DNA of 64,000 nucleotides, taken from NCBI RefSeq assembly GCF_026191915.1, contig NZ_JAIMBY010000014.1, forward strand, positions 1 through 64,000, in the 5' to 3' direction. The position numbers were made by a program, and so were the translations under genes. The notes beneath the pieces are model-generated. The model was not told where the DNA came from and made no database searches. It saw only the letters and a list, made by a program, of their open reading frames with translations. The DNA comes from Acidiphilium sp. PA. GTDB lineage: Bacteria > Pseudomonadota > Alphaproteobacteria > Acetobacterales > Acetobacteraceae. Shown here piece by piece: positions 53,239 through 63,627 of this stretch; position 1 is the first letter of the stretch, and each line of letters opens with the position of its first letter.

Positions 53239-53300
53239 CGCGGTCACCCTCTGTTCGGAGCGCGCGCCGTATCAGCCCCATGCCTCAACCGCAAGAGATA

Positions 53301-53912
53301 TCAGGTCGGTGTCGTCGCCGTCGGCCTGGCGCCGACGCCCGTTGCCGGCCCGACCAGCTGGCGCACCCGCGCGACCGTGCCGGCACTGTTCCAGTTGCCC
53401 GCACCGCTCAGTGTGGCCACCACTTCGCTCTTGCGGTTGACGATCACGGTGAGCGGGATGCCGTTGACCTGAAACGCCTGCAGGGCGCTGGAATTGGGGT
53501 TGAACAGCATCGGCACGCCGGTGATGCCATGTGCCTTGTAATAGGGGGCGACCGCCTGGATGCCGTTGGAGTCGACCGAGATCGGCAACACCCTGATCCC
53601 GTCGGGCAGCAGCACCTTGTTGATCGCCACCAGCGACGGCAGTTCCGCGCGGCACGGGGGGCACCAGGTCGCCCAGAAATTCACCACCAGCCCCTCGCCC
53701 CGATAATGCGCGAGCGTCAGGCGCCGTCCCGCGGCATTGAGGAAGTGAAACAGCGGCACCGGCTGCGGCAAAGTTTCCGCCAGATTCTGCCCGACATCGG
53801 GCAATTGTCCCGCCCGCGCCGATTTGCCGAAGCCGCCGAGCGCCGTTAAGTCTGGCAGCAGAAGACCCGCGCCCAACGCCGCGAAATGCCGCCGTGAAAG
53901 TCCGATTGTCAT
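53301..53912 (-). CDS. tlpA: TlpA-like thiol-disulfide oxidoreductase
   Basis: A 203-residue exported thioredoxin-fold protein. Its N-terminus has a Tat-like signal ([17 protein letters not shown]). The active site WCPPC lies in [20 protein letters not shown] near residue 90, and the cis-Pro loop is [10 protein letters not shown]. Such proteins reduce periplasmic disulfides, often for cytochrome maturation. The start codon overlaps the argH start codon on the other strand. Confidence 0.9.
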   Translation of the reverse strand: MTIGLSRRHFAALGAGLLLPDLTALGGFGKSARAGQLPDVGQNLAETLPQPVPLFHFLNAAGRRLTLAHYRGEGLVVNFWATWCPPCRAELPSLVAINKVLLPDGIRVLPISVDSNGIQAVAPYYKAHGITGVPMLFNPNSSALQAFQVNGIPLTVIVNRKSEVVATLSGAGNWNSAGTVARVRQLVGPATGVGARPTATTPT

Positions 53913-55359
53913 GAATGCCGATGCTCCACCCGAGATTAGCCCCGAACCCGCATCTGATGGTAACCCGCCAGGAGCGCAATGGGCCAAGCTGCAATGGGGG
54001 GGCCGGTTCTCCGAGGGGCCGGCCGCGATCATGCAGGCGATCAACGCCTCGATCGGGTTCGATTACCGGCTCTGGCGCGAAGATATCGAGGGCAGCCTTG
54101 CGCATGCCTCGATGCTGGCAAGCCAGGGGATCATATCACAATCCGACGAGGCCGCGATCCGCACGGGATTGACCGAAATCGGCGATGCGATCGCCGCCGG
54201 CACCTTCACCTTCGATCCCGCGCTCGAAGACATCCACACCAATATCGAGGCCTGGCTGGTCGGGCGGATCGGCGAGGCCGGGCGCCGGCTGCACACCGCG
54301 CGCAGCCGCAACGATCAGGTCGCGACCGATTTCAGACTGTGGGTGCGCAACGCGATCGATGCGACCGACCTGCAGCTGCGCGACCTGATGCGCGCCCTGG
54401 CCGATCGCGCGGCGGAACATGCCGGTGCCATCATGCCCGGCTTCACCCATCTGCAGACCGCCCAGCCCGTCACCTTCGGGCATCATCTGCTTGCCTATGT
54501 CGAAATGCTGGCGCGCGACCGCTCGCGTCTCGCCGATTGCCGCCGCCGGCTCAACCAATCGCCGCTGGGGGCCGCGGCACTCGCCGGCACCACCTTCCCG
54601 ATCGACCGCGGCATGACCGCGCAGGCGCTCGGGTTTGACCGGCCGACCGCCAATTCGCTCGATTCGGTCTCGGACCGTGATTTCGCGATCGAATTCCTGT
54701 CCGCCTTATCGATCATGGCGATGCATCTGTCGCGTTTCGCCGAGGAAATCATCATCTGGGTCAGCGCGCCGTACCGGTTCATCCGCCTGTCGGATGCGTT
54801 CACCACCGGCTCCTCGATCATGCCGCAGAAACGCAACCCGGATGCCGCCGAGCTGGCCCGCGCCAAGACCGGGCGGATTTTCGGCGCGCTGATTTCGCTG
54901 CTCACCGTCATGAAGGGCCTGCCGCTCGCCTATGCGAAGGACATGCAGGAGGACAAGGAGGCGGTGTTCAACGCGGCCGACGCCGCCGAACTCAGCATCG
55001 CCGCGATGACCGGCATGGTGCGCGACATGCAGGCCGATGAGGCGCGGATGCGCGAGGCCGCCGGGGCGGATTACGCGACCGCGACCGATCTGGCCGATTA
55101 CCTGGTGCGCGACCTGGGCCTGCCGTTCCGCACCGCCCATCACGTGACCGGGCGCATCGTCGCCGCCGCCGAGGCGCGCGGCATCGACCTCGCCGATCTG
55201 CCGCTCGCGGTGATGCAGGAGGCCGAACCGCGCATCACCGAAGCGGTGTTCGCGACGCTGAGCATCGATGCCTCGGTGGCGGCCCGCAGCGCCTATGGCG
55301 GTACCGCACCGGCGAATGTGGCGCGCGAGGCCGCGCAATGGCAGGAGAGTCTGCGATGA
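53911..55359 (+). CDS. argH: Argininosuccinate lyase
   Basis: A 482-residue enzyme that splits argininosuccinate into arginine and fumarate. The body begins WGGRFSEGP. The family signature [20 protein letters not shown] carries the catalytic Ser, and [13 protein letters not shown] and [16 protein letters not shown] are also diagnostic. ATG 53911 overlaps the tlpA ATG on the other strand (CATG), and no other good start precedes the conserved part. The stop overlaps the lptM start. Confidence 0.97.
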   Translation: MNADAPPEISPEPASDGNPPGAQWAKLQWGGRFSEGPAAIMQAINASIGFDYRLWREDIEGSLAHASMLASQGIISQSDEAAIRTGLTEIGDAIAAGTFTFDPALEDIHTNIEAWLVGRIGEAGRRLHTARSRNDQVATDFRLWVRNAIDATDLQLRDLMRALADRAAEHAGAIMPGFTHLQTAQPVTFGHHLLAYVEMLARDRSRLADCRRRLNQSPLGAAALAGTTFPIDRGMTAQALGFDRPTANSLDSVSDRDFAIEFLSALSIMAMHLSRFAEEIIIWVSAPYRFIRLSDAFTTGSSIMPQKRNPDAAELARAKTGRIFGALISLLTVMKGLPLAYAKDMQEDKEAVFNAADAAELSIAAMTGMVRDMQADEARMREAAGADYATATDLADYLVRDLGLPFRTAHHVTGRIVAAAEARGIDLADLPLAVMQEAEPRITEAVFATLSIDASVAARSAYGGTAPANVAREAAQWQESLR

Positions 55360-55478
55360 AATATCTGATCCTGATCCTGGCCTGCGCCGCGCTCGCCGGC
55401 TGCGGCCGCGCCGGCGCACCCTCGCCGCCCGGGCCGGCCAGCGCGATCACCTATCCGCACACCTACCCGTCGCAATGA
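55356..55478 (+). CDS. lptM: LptM-like small lipoprotein
   Basis: A 40-residue lipoprotein: [20 protein letters not shown], with the lipobox LAGC and a Pro-rich tail. In E. coli LptM (YifL) helps LptD maturation and is also encoded by lysA; this is family knowledge. ATGA overlaps link it to both argH and lysA. Confidence 0.75.
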   Translation: MKYLILILACAALAGCGRAGAPSPPGPASAITYPHTYPSQ

Positions 55479-56794
55479 ACGACGCGCCCGATCTCGCCCG
55501 CGACCAGCCCTGGCACCGGCTGATCGCGGCACGGCCTGCGCTCGCGTGGCACGCGATGGACGGGCTCTGCCTCGATGATGTGGCGCTCGCCGACATCGCG
55601 GCGCGGCACGGCACACCGACCTGGATCTACAGTGCGGCCACGCTGCGCGGCCGGATGGCGGCGTTGCAGGGTGAATTCGCTGACCAGGGGCTGACGCCTG
55701 GGATTCGCTACGCCATCAAGGCGAACGATCATCTGGCGATCCTGTCGCTGCTGCGCGCGGGCGGCGCGGGTGCCGATGTGACCAGCGCCGGAGAATTCGG
55801 GCGTGCCGCGGCGGCCGGGATCGCGCCGGCGGCGATGGTCTATTCCGGTGTCGGCAAGCGGGCCGAGGAAATCGCCCAGGCGATCGAGGCCGGCATCGGT
55901 CAGATCAATGTGGAAAGCGCCGAGGAGCTCGCGATGATCGCGGCCCTCGCCCGCGCGCGGGACCGCACCGCGCCGGTCGCGCTGCGGATCAACCCCGATG
56001 TCGCGGCCGGCGGCCACGACAAGATCAGTACCGGCCGCGCGACCGATAAATTCGGCATCGCCTATCGGGATGCCGCGTCCCTGTACCGCCATGCGGCGAC
56101 CCTGCCGGGGCTTCGGCCGGTCGGGTTTTCGACGCATATCGGCAGCCAGATCTTCGAGATCGCCGCCTACGAGGCCGCCTATGCGCGTATTCTCGCCCTG
56201 ATCGATGAGCTCAATGCGGCGCAGGTGAAGGTGACGGCTTTCGACCTCGGCGGCGGGTTCGGCATTCCGTATGACGATGGCATCGCGTTTCCGCTGCCCG
56301 CCTATGCCGCGATGGTCCGGCGGGTCGTCGCGGGGCGCGCGCTTGACCTCGTGATCGAGCCGGGCCGCTGGCTGGTCGCGCCGGCCGGGGTTCTGCTGGC
56401 GCGCGTGACGCTGACCAAGGCGACCGCAGCGGGCGATTTCGTCATTCTCGACGCCGGCATGAACGATCTGCTCCGCCCCGCGTTATACGATGCGATGCAC
56501 GGCATCGTGCCGGTCGGCGCCGTCGCGGCGGGCGGCTGGCCGCGCGCGTGCGAGGTGGTCGGTCCGGTGTGCGAGAGCAGCGACCGGTTCGGCCGCTACG
56601 ATCTGCCGCCGCTCGCACCGGGCGCGCTGGTCGCGATTCTCGATGCCGGCGCCTATGGCGCGGCGATGAGCAGTACCTATAACGGGCGGCCCCTGGCCGC
56701 ACAGGTCTTGATCGACCGTGGCCAACCCCATGTGATCAGGATGCGGCAGAGCATCGCCCAGTTATGGCGTGACGAAATCGTCCCGCCGTCATGA
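55475..56794 (+). CDS. lysA: Diaminopimelate decarboxylase
   Basis: A 439-residue PLP enzyme that makes lysine from meso-diaminopimelate. The PLP lysine is Lys82 in YAIKANDH. Other motifs are NVESAEELAMI, GFSTHIGSQI, the Gly-rich FDLGGGFGIPY, and VCESSDRFG with the catalytic Cys. Start and stop overlap lptM and the DUF4175 gene by four bases each. Confidence 0.97.
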   Translation: MNDAPDLARDQPWHRLIAARPALAWHAMDGLCLDDVALADIAARHGTPTWIYSAATLRGRMAALQGEFADQGLTPGIRYAIKANDHLAILSLLRAGGAGADVTSAGEFGRAAAAGIAPAAMVYSGVGKRAEEIAQAIEAGIGQINVESAEELAMIAALARARDRTAPVALRINPDVAAGGHDKISTGRATDKFGIAYRDAASLYRHAATLPGLRPVGFSTHIGSQIFEIAAYEAAYARILALIDELNAAQVKVTAFDLGGGFGIPYDDGIAFPLPAYAAMVRRVVAGRALDLVIEPGRWLVAPAGVLLARVTLTKATAAGDFVILDAGMNDLLRPALYDAMHGIVPVGAVAAGGWPRACEVVGPVCESSDRFGRYDLPPLAPGALVAILDAGAYGAAMSSTYNGRPLAAQVLIDRGQPHVIRMRQSIAQLWRDEIVPPS

Positions 56795-59100
56795 TGGACC
56801 AGCGCCTCGAACGGCTGCGCCGCCGGGCGCGGCTCGTGCTGCTGATCGAGGCGCTCGCCATCGCCATGTTGTTGCCGCTCGGCGTGATCGCCCTGTTCCT
56901 GATCGCCACCCTGCTCGGCGCGGGCGGCTGGCAGGCCGATGCCATCGGGCTGATCGCGCTGGCCGCCGCCATCATCCATGCGAAGCGCCGCTTCGCGCCG
57001 CCGCCGCCTGGCGCGATCGATCGACGGATCGAGCAGGATTCCCGGCTGCAGCACCGCCCGATCGCCGCCTATGAGGATACGCCCGCGCTGCTCGCGGCCG
57101 GTGGCGATCCGTTGTGGCAGGCCCATCGGGCGCGGGTTGCGGCGGCGATCGGCGGCGCGCGGATTAGCCGGCCGGCGCCCGATTTCGCATCGCACGACCC
57201 CTATGCGCTGCGGGCGCTGCTCGGACTGGCGCTGATCGCCGCCTGGATCGCGGCCGGGGGCGATGCCGGGCAGCGGCTCGCCGCGAGCCTGGCGGTGCCG
57301 CACCCGTTCGGCGGCGGTAGCCTCACGCTGCAAGCCTGGATCACGCCGCCGCGCTGGACCGGCGAGGCCCCGCAACTGGTCGAACCCGGCACCAAACCGA
57401 TCGCGGCACTCACCGGATCGTCGCTGTCACTGATCGTGACCGGTGGCGGACGGGGAGCACCCCGCGCCACGATCGGCGGCCATGCGCTGAAATTTTCCAC
57501 CATCGCGACCGGCAGCTATCGCACCACGCGGGTGGTGACGCGATCGGAATCCATCGTGATCGGGCCGTTCTGGGACCGGATCGCCCGCTATGATCTGGTG
57601 GTGTCACCGCCGACGCCGCCGCGGATCGGCTTCACCACGCCGCCCTACGCCGATCCGGACGGCAAACGCGTCGATTTCACCTGGCAGGTGGACAGCCGGT
57701 ACGGGTTGACCGATCTGGCGCTCGCATTCCGCCCGGTCGCGGCACCGCATGCGAAACAAGGCAGCGCCGCCGTGCCGCACCCGGATGCGGCCCATGGCGA
57801 TGCGCGGCTCACCCTGCTCGCCAGCCCCTATGCCGGCATGGCGGTTGCGGCCGAACTGCGCGCCACCAACCGGGCCGGTCAGACGGCGCGCTCGGCGGTG
57901 GCGAACGTCGTGCTGCCCGCGCCGATTTTGCATAACCGGACCGCCCAGGCGCTCGAAGCGATCCGCCGCGCGCTCGCCATCACCCCGGCGGCGCGGCCGG
58001 CGCTGGCCATCGCCCTCACAACGATCGCACACGCGCCACCCGGGCCGATCACGCCGGGGACCGCGCGTGATCTGGCTTCCTTCGCGCAGGGCTTCGCGGC
58101 AGACGGCGCTGCCGCCGCGCATCCCGAGGCCACATTATGGACGCTGGTGCAGCGCGCCGAACAGGGTGCTGCGTTTCGCGCCGCCCGGCAACTCGCCAAG
58201 GCCAGGCAGGCGCTGGAGGCCGCGCTTCAAAAGGCGCTTGCCGGGCAATCGCCCGGCGCGCAGCAGTTGCAGAACCTCCTGTCGCACCTCGACGCGGCCG
58301 CCCAGGCCCACAGCGCCGCCCAGGGGCAGCAGCAATCGACCGGCGCGCAGATGATGCAGATGTCCGCGATCAGCCACCTCGCCCAGCAGATCGCGCAGGA
58401 AGCCGCCGCCGGACAGACGGCACAGGCGCAGCGCGACCTTGCGAAACTGCGCGCCATGCTGCGCCAGCTGCAGAACGCCAAAGCCGCCTCCGCCGCCCAG
58501 CAAGCCCGCCAACAGGCGGCGCAACAAGCCGCGAAATCCCTGTCATCGGTGATGCGCCGCGAAGCGCGGCTGATGGACCACACCGCACGGCAGGATACGC
58601 CGCCCCCGCTGGGCAATCAGGCCGGCAACCCGCCCAGCGCGCAGAGCCAGGCGCTGGCCAACCAGCAGCACGCGCTCGAACAACAGCTCCGGATGGCGGC
58701 ACAAGCCATGGCCAAAGCCGGCATGATGCCCTCCCCCCAGATCGGCCAGGGCCAGAGCGCCATGCAAAGCGCGCAGGCGCAGCTCAAAATCGGCAATCAG
58801 GCCGGCGCGCTGCCCAGCGAACGCGCCGCCATCCGGGCGCTGCAACAGGCCCAGACCGCACTGCAAGCCATGCAGATGGGCCACGGCACCGGTGGCGGCC
58901 CCTCCGGCCTTGGCCAACATGCCGCCGGCGGCCACGGCGAGTACGGCAACCAAAGCCACAGCACCATCAGCCTCGGCCGCGCCGGCGCGCACTCCGACGC
59001 CCGCACCATCCAGAACGAACTGATCCGCCGCGACGCCGAACCAGACCTGCCCGCGCCGGCACATTCGTATTACCACCGTTTGCTGGGGTCTGATTTCTAG
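56791..59100 (+). CDS. DUF4175/TIGR02302 family membrane protein
   Basis: A 769-residue protein. Two TM helices lie at about 15-65 and a third at about 143-160. The middle part (180-400) is beta-rich and extracytoplasmic. The last 250 residues are Gln- and Ala-rich, coiled-coil-like (QNLLSHLDAAAQAHSAAQGQ and many similar stretches). The C-terminal NELIRRDAEPDLPAPAHSYY is a family signature. In alphaproteobacteria this gene regularly follows lysA. Function is not known; an envelope role is likely. Confidence 0.85.
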   Translation: MMDQRLERLRRRARLVLLIEALAIAMLLPLGVIALFLIATLLGAGGWQADAIGLIALAAAIIHAKRRFAPPPPGAIDRRIEQDSRLQHRPIAAYEDTPALLAAGGDPLWQAHRARVAAAIGGARISRPAPDFASHDPYALRALLGLALIAAWIAAGGDAGQRLAASLAVPHPFGGGSLTLQAWITPPRWTGEAPQLVEPGTKPIAALTGSSLSLIVTGGGRGAPRATIGGHALKFSTIATGSYRTTRVVTRSESIVIGPFWDRIARYDLVVSPPTPPRIGFTTPPYADPDGKRVDFTWQVDSRYGLTDLALAFRPVAAPHAKQGSAAVPHPDAAHGDARLTLLASPYAGMAVAAELRATNRAGQTARSAVANVVLPAPILHNRTAQALEAIRRALAITPAARPALAIALTTIAHAPPGPITPGTARDLASFAQGFAADGAAAAHPEATLWTLVQRAEQGAAFRAARQLAKARQALEAALQKALAGQSPGAQQLQNLLSHLDAAAQAHSAAQGQQQSTGAQMMQMSAISHLAQQIAQEAAAGQTAQAQRDLAKLRAMLRQLQNAKAASAAQQARQQAAQQAAKSLSSVMRREARLMDHTARQDTPPPLGNQAGNPPSAQSQALANQQHALEQQLRMAAQAMAKAGMMPSPQIGQGQSAMQSAQAQLKIGNQAGALPSERAAIRALQQAQTALQAMQMGHGTGGGPSGLGQHAAGGHGEYGNQSHSTISLGRAGAHSDARTIQNELIRRDAEPDLPAPAHSYYHRLLGSDF

Positions 59101-59153
59101 GGTCAGAAGCAAGCAAGGCGGCGGGCTTTGCCCGCTGGACCCCCATCAGGGGC

Positions 59154-60176
59154 TCAGCCCTGAGAACCCGGCACACCTTTCGAGGTCGAGTATTCGAAAT
59201 GCAGGGCGGTATCGGGGTGGACGATGGGGTGGATGGCGTGGGCGGCCATGGCGGCTTCGGCGAAGCCTTGCAGGATGAGTTTCAATTTGCCGGGGTAGGT
59301 TGCGACGTCGCCGATGGCGAAGATGCCGCGTGTGCTGGTCTCGAGGGTGGAGGGGGTGACGGCGATGTGGTGGTGGGTGAGGTCGAGGCCCCAGGTGGCG
59401 ATCGGGCCGAGGTCCATGGCGAGGCCGAAGAACGGGAGCAGGATATCGGCGTCGAGGTGGCGGGTCTGGCCATCGAGATCGGCGACTTCGACGCTCTGGA
59501 GTGTGCCGCCGGTGCCGTGCAGGGCGTGGAGCTGATAGGGGATGACGAGGTCGATTTCGCCGCGCTGGGCGGCCTGGGCGAGTTGATCGGCCATTTCGGG
59601 GGCGGCGCGGAATTTGGCGCGGCGATGGACGACCGCGACGCTGGCGGCGACGTCTTTGAGCGCGATGGCCCAGTCGACCGCGGAATCGCCGCCGCCGGCG
59701 ATGACGACGCGTTTGTTGCGGAACGCCTCGCGTTTCTTGACGTAGTATTGCACCGCACCGGTCGCCTCGAAGGCGGCGAGCCCATCGAGCGGCGGGCGGT
59801 TGGGGCCGAACGCGCCGGCGCCGGCGGCGATGATGATGGTTTTGGCGTGGATGGCATCGCCGTGGTCAGTGGTGATGGTGAAATCACCGGCGCTGCCGGC
59901 GATGCCGGTGACGATGCGGCCGAGCAGGCGCGGGGTGTGGAAGGGCTCGATCTGGCGTTCGAGATTTTCGATCAGCGTTGCCGCCTCGATCGCGGGGTGG
60001 GCCGGGATGTCATAGATCGGCTTTTCCGGATAGAGCGCGGCGCACTGACCGCCGACTTCGGCGAGCGCGTCGATCAGGACCGTGCCGAGTTTCAGCATGC
60101 CGCATTCGAACGCGGCGAACAGCCCGACCGGGCCGGCACCGATAATGGCCACATCGGCCGCAATGGGGTCTGACAT
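59154..60176 (-). CDS. Ferredoxin-NADP+ reductase, thioredoxin-reductase-like type
   Basis: A 340-residue flavoprotein. FAD binding: IIGAGPVGLFAAFE (residues 10-23) and the family stretch GGQCAALYPEKPIYDIPAHP. NADP binding: VVIAGGGDSAVDWAIAL. There is no CxxC redox pair, which separates it from thioredoxin reductases. The last FAD motif is GIFAIGDVATYPGKLKLI. GGAG precedes ATG 60176. It is divergent from tsaE. Confidence 0.9.
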   Translation of the reverse strand: MSDPIAADVAIIGAGPVGLFAAFECGMLKLGTVLIDALAEVGGQCAALYPEKPIYDIPAHPAIEAATLIENLERQIEPFHTPRLLGRIVTGIAGSAGDFTITTDHGDAIHAKTIIIAAGAGAFGPNRPPLDGLAAFEATGAVQYYVKKREAFRNKRVVIAGGGDSAVDWAIALKDVAASVAVVHRRAKFRAAPEMADQLAQAAQRGEIDLVIPYQLHALHGTGGTLQSVEVADLDGQTRHLDADILLPFFGLAMDLGPIATWGLDLTHHHIAVTPSTLETSTRGIFAIGDVATYPGKLKLILQGFAEAAMAAHAIHPIVHPDTALHFEYSTSKGVPGSQG

Positions 60177-60289
60177 GGATGTCTCCGTAGCCGAACTGAC
60201 GCCGGGGTCAATGATCGGGCGGGCTGGATGAGAATTTGCGATCACGGCAATGATTTTGCGATAGGGGGCGGTTGGCGCAGGATCGGGGC

Positions 60290-60727
60290 ATGGCGATTCG
60301 CAGGATGGTGCTTGAGTCCGAGATGGCAACCGTGGCGCTGGCGCGGGATCTGGCCGCGCGCGCGGTGGCGGGGGATGCGTTTTTGCTGAGCGGGCCGCTG
60401 GGTGCGGGAAAATCGACCCTGGCGCGGGCGTTCATTCGCGCGCGGGCGGGCGATGGGGCGCTTGCGGTGCCGAGCCCGAGTTTTACGCTGGTGCAGGTTT
60501 ATGATCTGGCGCCGCCGGTGGCGCATTTCGATCTATGGCGGCTGGGCGGGCCCGACGATGTCGAGGAACTGGGGTTGGAGGCGGCGCTGGCCGGGATCGT
60601 GCTGATCGAATGGCCGGACCGGTTGGGCGTGTTGGCCCCGGCGGATGCCGTGCGGATCGCGCTGGCGTGGGGCGAGGGCGAGCGGCGGGATGTGACGATC
60701 GAGGGACCGGAGCGGTTGATCGGATGA
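60290..60727 (+). CDS. tsaE: tRNA threonylcarbamoyladenosine biosynthesis ATPase TsaE
   Basis: A 145-residue ATPase needed for the t6A37 modification of tRNAs together with TsaB and TsaD. The P-loop is GPLGAGKSTLARAF near residue 35. The family motifs SPSFTLVQVYDL, HFDLWRL and LIEWPDRLG follow. ATG 60290 is chosen over an upstream TTG because it has GGATCGGGG before it. The stop overlaps addB. Confidence 0.95.
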   Translation: MAIRRMVLESEMATVALARDLAARAVAGDAFLLSGPLGAGKSTLARAFIRARAGDGALAVPSPSFTLVQVYDLAPPVAHFDLWRLGGPDDVEELGLEAALAGIVLIEWPDRLGVLAPADAVRIALAWGEGERRDVTIEGPERLIG

Positions 60728-63627
60728 TGCCATCGGTTGCCTACGTGCCGGCCTCGGTGCCGTTTCTGCCCGCGCTGGCGCGGGCCTGGCTGGATGCGGC
60801 GCGGGCGGCGGGGCGCGATGCGGCCGATGGGTTGCTGATTTTGCCGACCCGGCGTGCCGCGCGGGCGGCGGCTTCGGCATTTCTGGAGGCGAATGGCGGC
60901 CCGCTGATCATGCCGCGGATTGCCGCGATCGGCGCGGCGGACGAGGCGGCGCTGGGGATCGAGGCGGGGTTGGAACTGCCGCCTGCGATTCCGGCCGAGG
61001 AGCGGCGCACGATATTGGCGCGCTTGATCCTGGGCATGGGTGGGCGTGACGGCGCACCGCGGCGGCTGGCCGAGGCGTTGATGCTGGCGGATGATCTGGC
61101 CGTGCTGATCGATGCGGCGGCGCAGGCCGAGATCGATCTGGCGGAGACCCTGCCGGGGATCGTGGCGCCCGACCTTGCGGTGCATTGGCAGCGGATTCTG
61201 GATTTTCTGAGCATCGTGACCCGGTTGTGGCCCGATGTGCTGGCGGATCGCGGCGCGGTGGACCCGGCGCGGCGGTTGCGGCTGCTGATCGATGCGCAGG
61301 CGGATTTCTGGCTGGCGGCACCGCCGGTGATGCCGGTATGGCTGGCCGGGCTGGCGGTGGCGACGCCGGCGGTCGCGCGGTTGGCGCGGGTGGTCGCCGG
61401 ACTCGCGGCGGGCAAAGTAGTGCTGGCCGGGTTCGATGCCGCCATGCCGGCGGACGATTGGGCGCATCTCGCCGATGTGCCGACGCATCCGCAGGCAGGA
61501 TTGTTCCGGTTGCTGACCGCGATGGGGGTGCAGCGCGATGAGCTGGTGCCGTTGATCGCGGCGGATACCGGTGCGCGGGCGGGCCGCGTTGCTCTGTTGC
61601 GGCGCGCGTTTCTCCGCGCGGCGATGCCGGATGATGCGGCATCGGCAGGGATTTCGACCGAGGGTTTGTTCCGCCTGGATGCCGGCGATGAGCAGGACGA
61701 GGCGCGGGCGATCGCGCTCGCGCTGCGCGATGCGCTGGAAACACCGGGACGCGTCGCCGCGCTGGTAACGCCGGACCGGGGGTTGGCGCAGCTGGTCTCT
61801 GCGGAATTGCTGCGCCTCGGCATCCGTGCCGAGGATAGCGCGGGAGAAATGCTGGCCGGCACGCCGCCGGCGGTGCTGCTGCGGCTGCTGGCCGCAGCGC
61901 AGGACCGGGATTACGCGCCGGTCGCGTTGCTCGCGCTGCTGAAACATCCGCTGGTCTTTGCCGGCCGGGACAAACAGGCATGCCGGCGCCTCGCGCGGCA
62001 GCTGGATCTATGGCTGCGGGCCGCCGCACCCGGGCCGGGGTTCGCGGCGCTGCTGCGCGCGCTTGATGGCGATAAAAATCGTGAAATCAGTGGTTTCATA
62101 AGCTCTTTTCAGACAAGACTCGAGCCGCTGATAACGGCCTGCGCGCCGCTCGCCATCGAGCCGGCGACGGTGATCGGCGGGTTGATCGAAGCGGCCGAAG
62201 CGATCACCACGGATGAGACCGGGCGCTGCGTCCTATGGGATGCCGAGGCCGGGGCCGCGCTGTCCGAGCATCTGGCGGTGCAGCTGGCGGCGCTGGAGGG
62301 GCTGGAGCCGGTCGATCCGCGCGAGTTGGCCGCCCTGCTCGAGGCGGTGCTGGGCACCGCGCGGCTGCGCCGGCCCCGCGCGCGGGACGCCAATCCGCGC
62401 GTCGCGATCTGGGGCATCATGGAGGCGCGGTTGCAGAGTGTCGATACGCTGGTGCTGGGCGGCATGGTGGAAGGCGTGTTTCCGGCCGAGCCCGATCCCG
62501 GGCCGTGGCTGTCGCGGCCCATGCGCCGTGCTGCGCAACTGCCTGATGATGCGGCATTGATCGGCGAGGCGGCGCATGACGTGACCAGTTTGATGGCGAG
62601 CTGCGGCACGGTCATTCTATCCGCACCCCGCCGGCGCGGCCGTGCGCCGGCGGTGCCTTCGCGGTTTCTGGCCAGGCTCGACCTGGTGCTGCTCGGGGCG
62701 GGGCTTGCGCTCGAGGCGCATCCCGCCGCGGCGTGGGCGGCGCAGCTCGACCAGCCGGCGGTGCGCGCGGTGCGGCCGAAACCGGCGCCGCGGCCGCCGG
62801 CATCGGTGCGGCCGGTGACGTATTCGATTTCCGATATCACGACGCTGCTGGCCGACCCCTATGCGATCCATGCGCGGCGGATCATGCGGCTGCGCCCACT
62901 CGAGCGGCTGGATGCCGAGACCGATGCGGCGCTGTTCGGCACGCTCGTGCACAACGGGCTGGCGGCGGTGTCGAGCCGGCCGGATTGGGCGCTGGACGAG
63001 ACGGCGCCGGCCCGCCTGACCACGGCGTTCGAGCGCGAACTCGCGGGGCAACGGCTGCGGCGGGCATTGACGGCGTTCTGGCGGGTGCGGCTCGCGCGGA
63101 TCGCGGAATGGATCGTGGACATCGAGCGCGCGCGGATCGGCGAGTCCGGCGTGGCGGATGCGGTTGCGGTGGAATTGCCGGGCGCGTGGCTATGCGGCGG
63201 ATTTACCGTGAAGGGGCGGATCGACCGGATCGAGCGGCGCGGCACGGCCTTGCAGATCATTGATTTCAAGACCGGATCACCACCGAACGATGGCGCGGTC
63301 GAGGCGGGATCGGCCCCGCAACTGCCGATCGAGGCGGTGATCGCCGAGGCCGGCGGGTTTGCCGGGTTCGCCGGCCTGGTTGACGAACTCGCCTATTGGA
63401 AACTCTCCGGCGGCGCGACCGAGGGGCAGACACGGGCCTTGCTGAAGGGCGATGCGGCGCGGGTGCGTGCGGTGATCGAGACGGCACGCACCGCAATTCC
63501 GGCGCTGCTCGCGCATTATGCCGATCCGGCCACACCGTTTTTCGACCGGCCGAGCCCGGCGCGAACGACGTTCGACAGCCCCTTCGCCGGCGTATCCCGG
63601 CGCGCCGAATGGGAGGACAGCGCATGA
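60724..63627 (+). CDS. addB: Double-strand break repair protein AddB, alphaproteobacterial type
   Basis: A 967-residue subunit of the AddAB helicase-nuclease. The N-terminal region (VPFLPALARAWLDAARAAG, then LLILPTRRAARAA) is a divergent helicase-like part without a canonical Walker A, as in this subfamily. The C-terminal PD-(D/E)xK nuclease domain shows GRIDRIERRG and IIDFKTGSPP near residue 840. ATGATG at 60724 overlaps the tsaE stop. It processes broken ends for RecA together with AddA. Confidence 0.93.
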   Translation: MMPSVAYVPASVPFLPALARAWLDAARAAGRDAADGLLILPTRRAARAAASAFLEANGGPLIMPRIAAIGAADEAALGIEAGLELPPAIPAEERRTILARLILGMGGRDGAPRRLAEALMLADDLAVLIDAAAQAEIDLAETLPGIVAPDLAVHWQRILDFLSIVTRLWPDVLADRGAVDPARRLRLLIDAQADFWLAAPPVMPVWLAGLAVATPAVARLARVVAGLAAGKVVLAGFDAAMPADDWAHLADVPTHPQAGLFRLLTAMGVQRDELVPLIAADTGARAGRVALLRRAFLRAAMPDDAASAGISTEGLFRLDAGDEQDEARAIALALRDALETPGRVAALVTPDRGLAQLVSAELLRLGIRAEDSAGEMLAGTPPAVLLRLLAAAQDRDYAPVALLALLKHPLVFAGRDKQACRRLARQLDLWLRAAAPGPGFAALLRALDGDKNREISGFISSFQTRLEPLITACAPLAIEPATVIGGLIEAAEAITTDETGRCVLWDAEAGAALSEHLAVQLAALEGLEPVDPRELAALLEAVLGTARLRRPRARDANPRVAIWGIMEARLQSVDTLVLGGMVEGVFPAEPDPGPWLSRPMRRAAQLPDDAALIGEAAHDVTSLMASCGTVILSAPRRRGRAPAVPSRFLARLDLVLLGAGLALEAHPAAAWAAQLDQPAVRAVRPKPAPRPPASVRPVTYSISDITTLLADPYAIHARRIMRLRPLERLDAETDAALFGTLVHNGLAAVSSRPDWALDETAPARLTTAFERELAGQRLRRALTAFWRVRLARIAEWIVDIERARIGESGVADAVAVELPGAWLCGGFTVKGRIDRIERRGTALQIIDFKTGSPPNDGAVEAGSAPQLPIEAVIAEAGGFAGFAGLVDELAYWKLSGGATEGQTRALLKGDAARVRAVIETARTAIPALLAHYADPATPFFDRPSPARTTFDSPFAGVSRRAEWEDSA

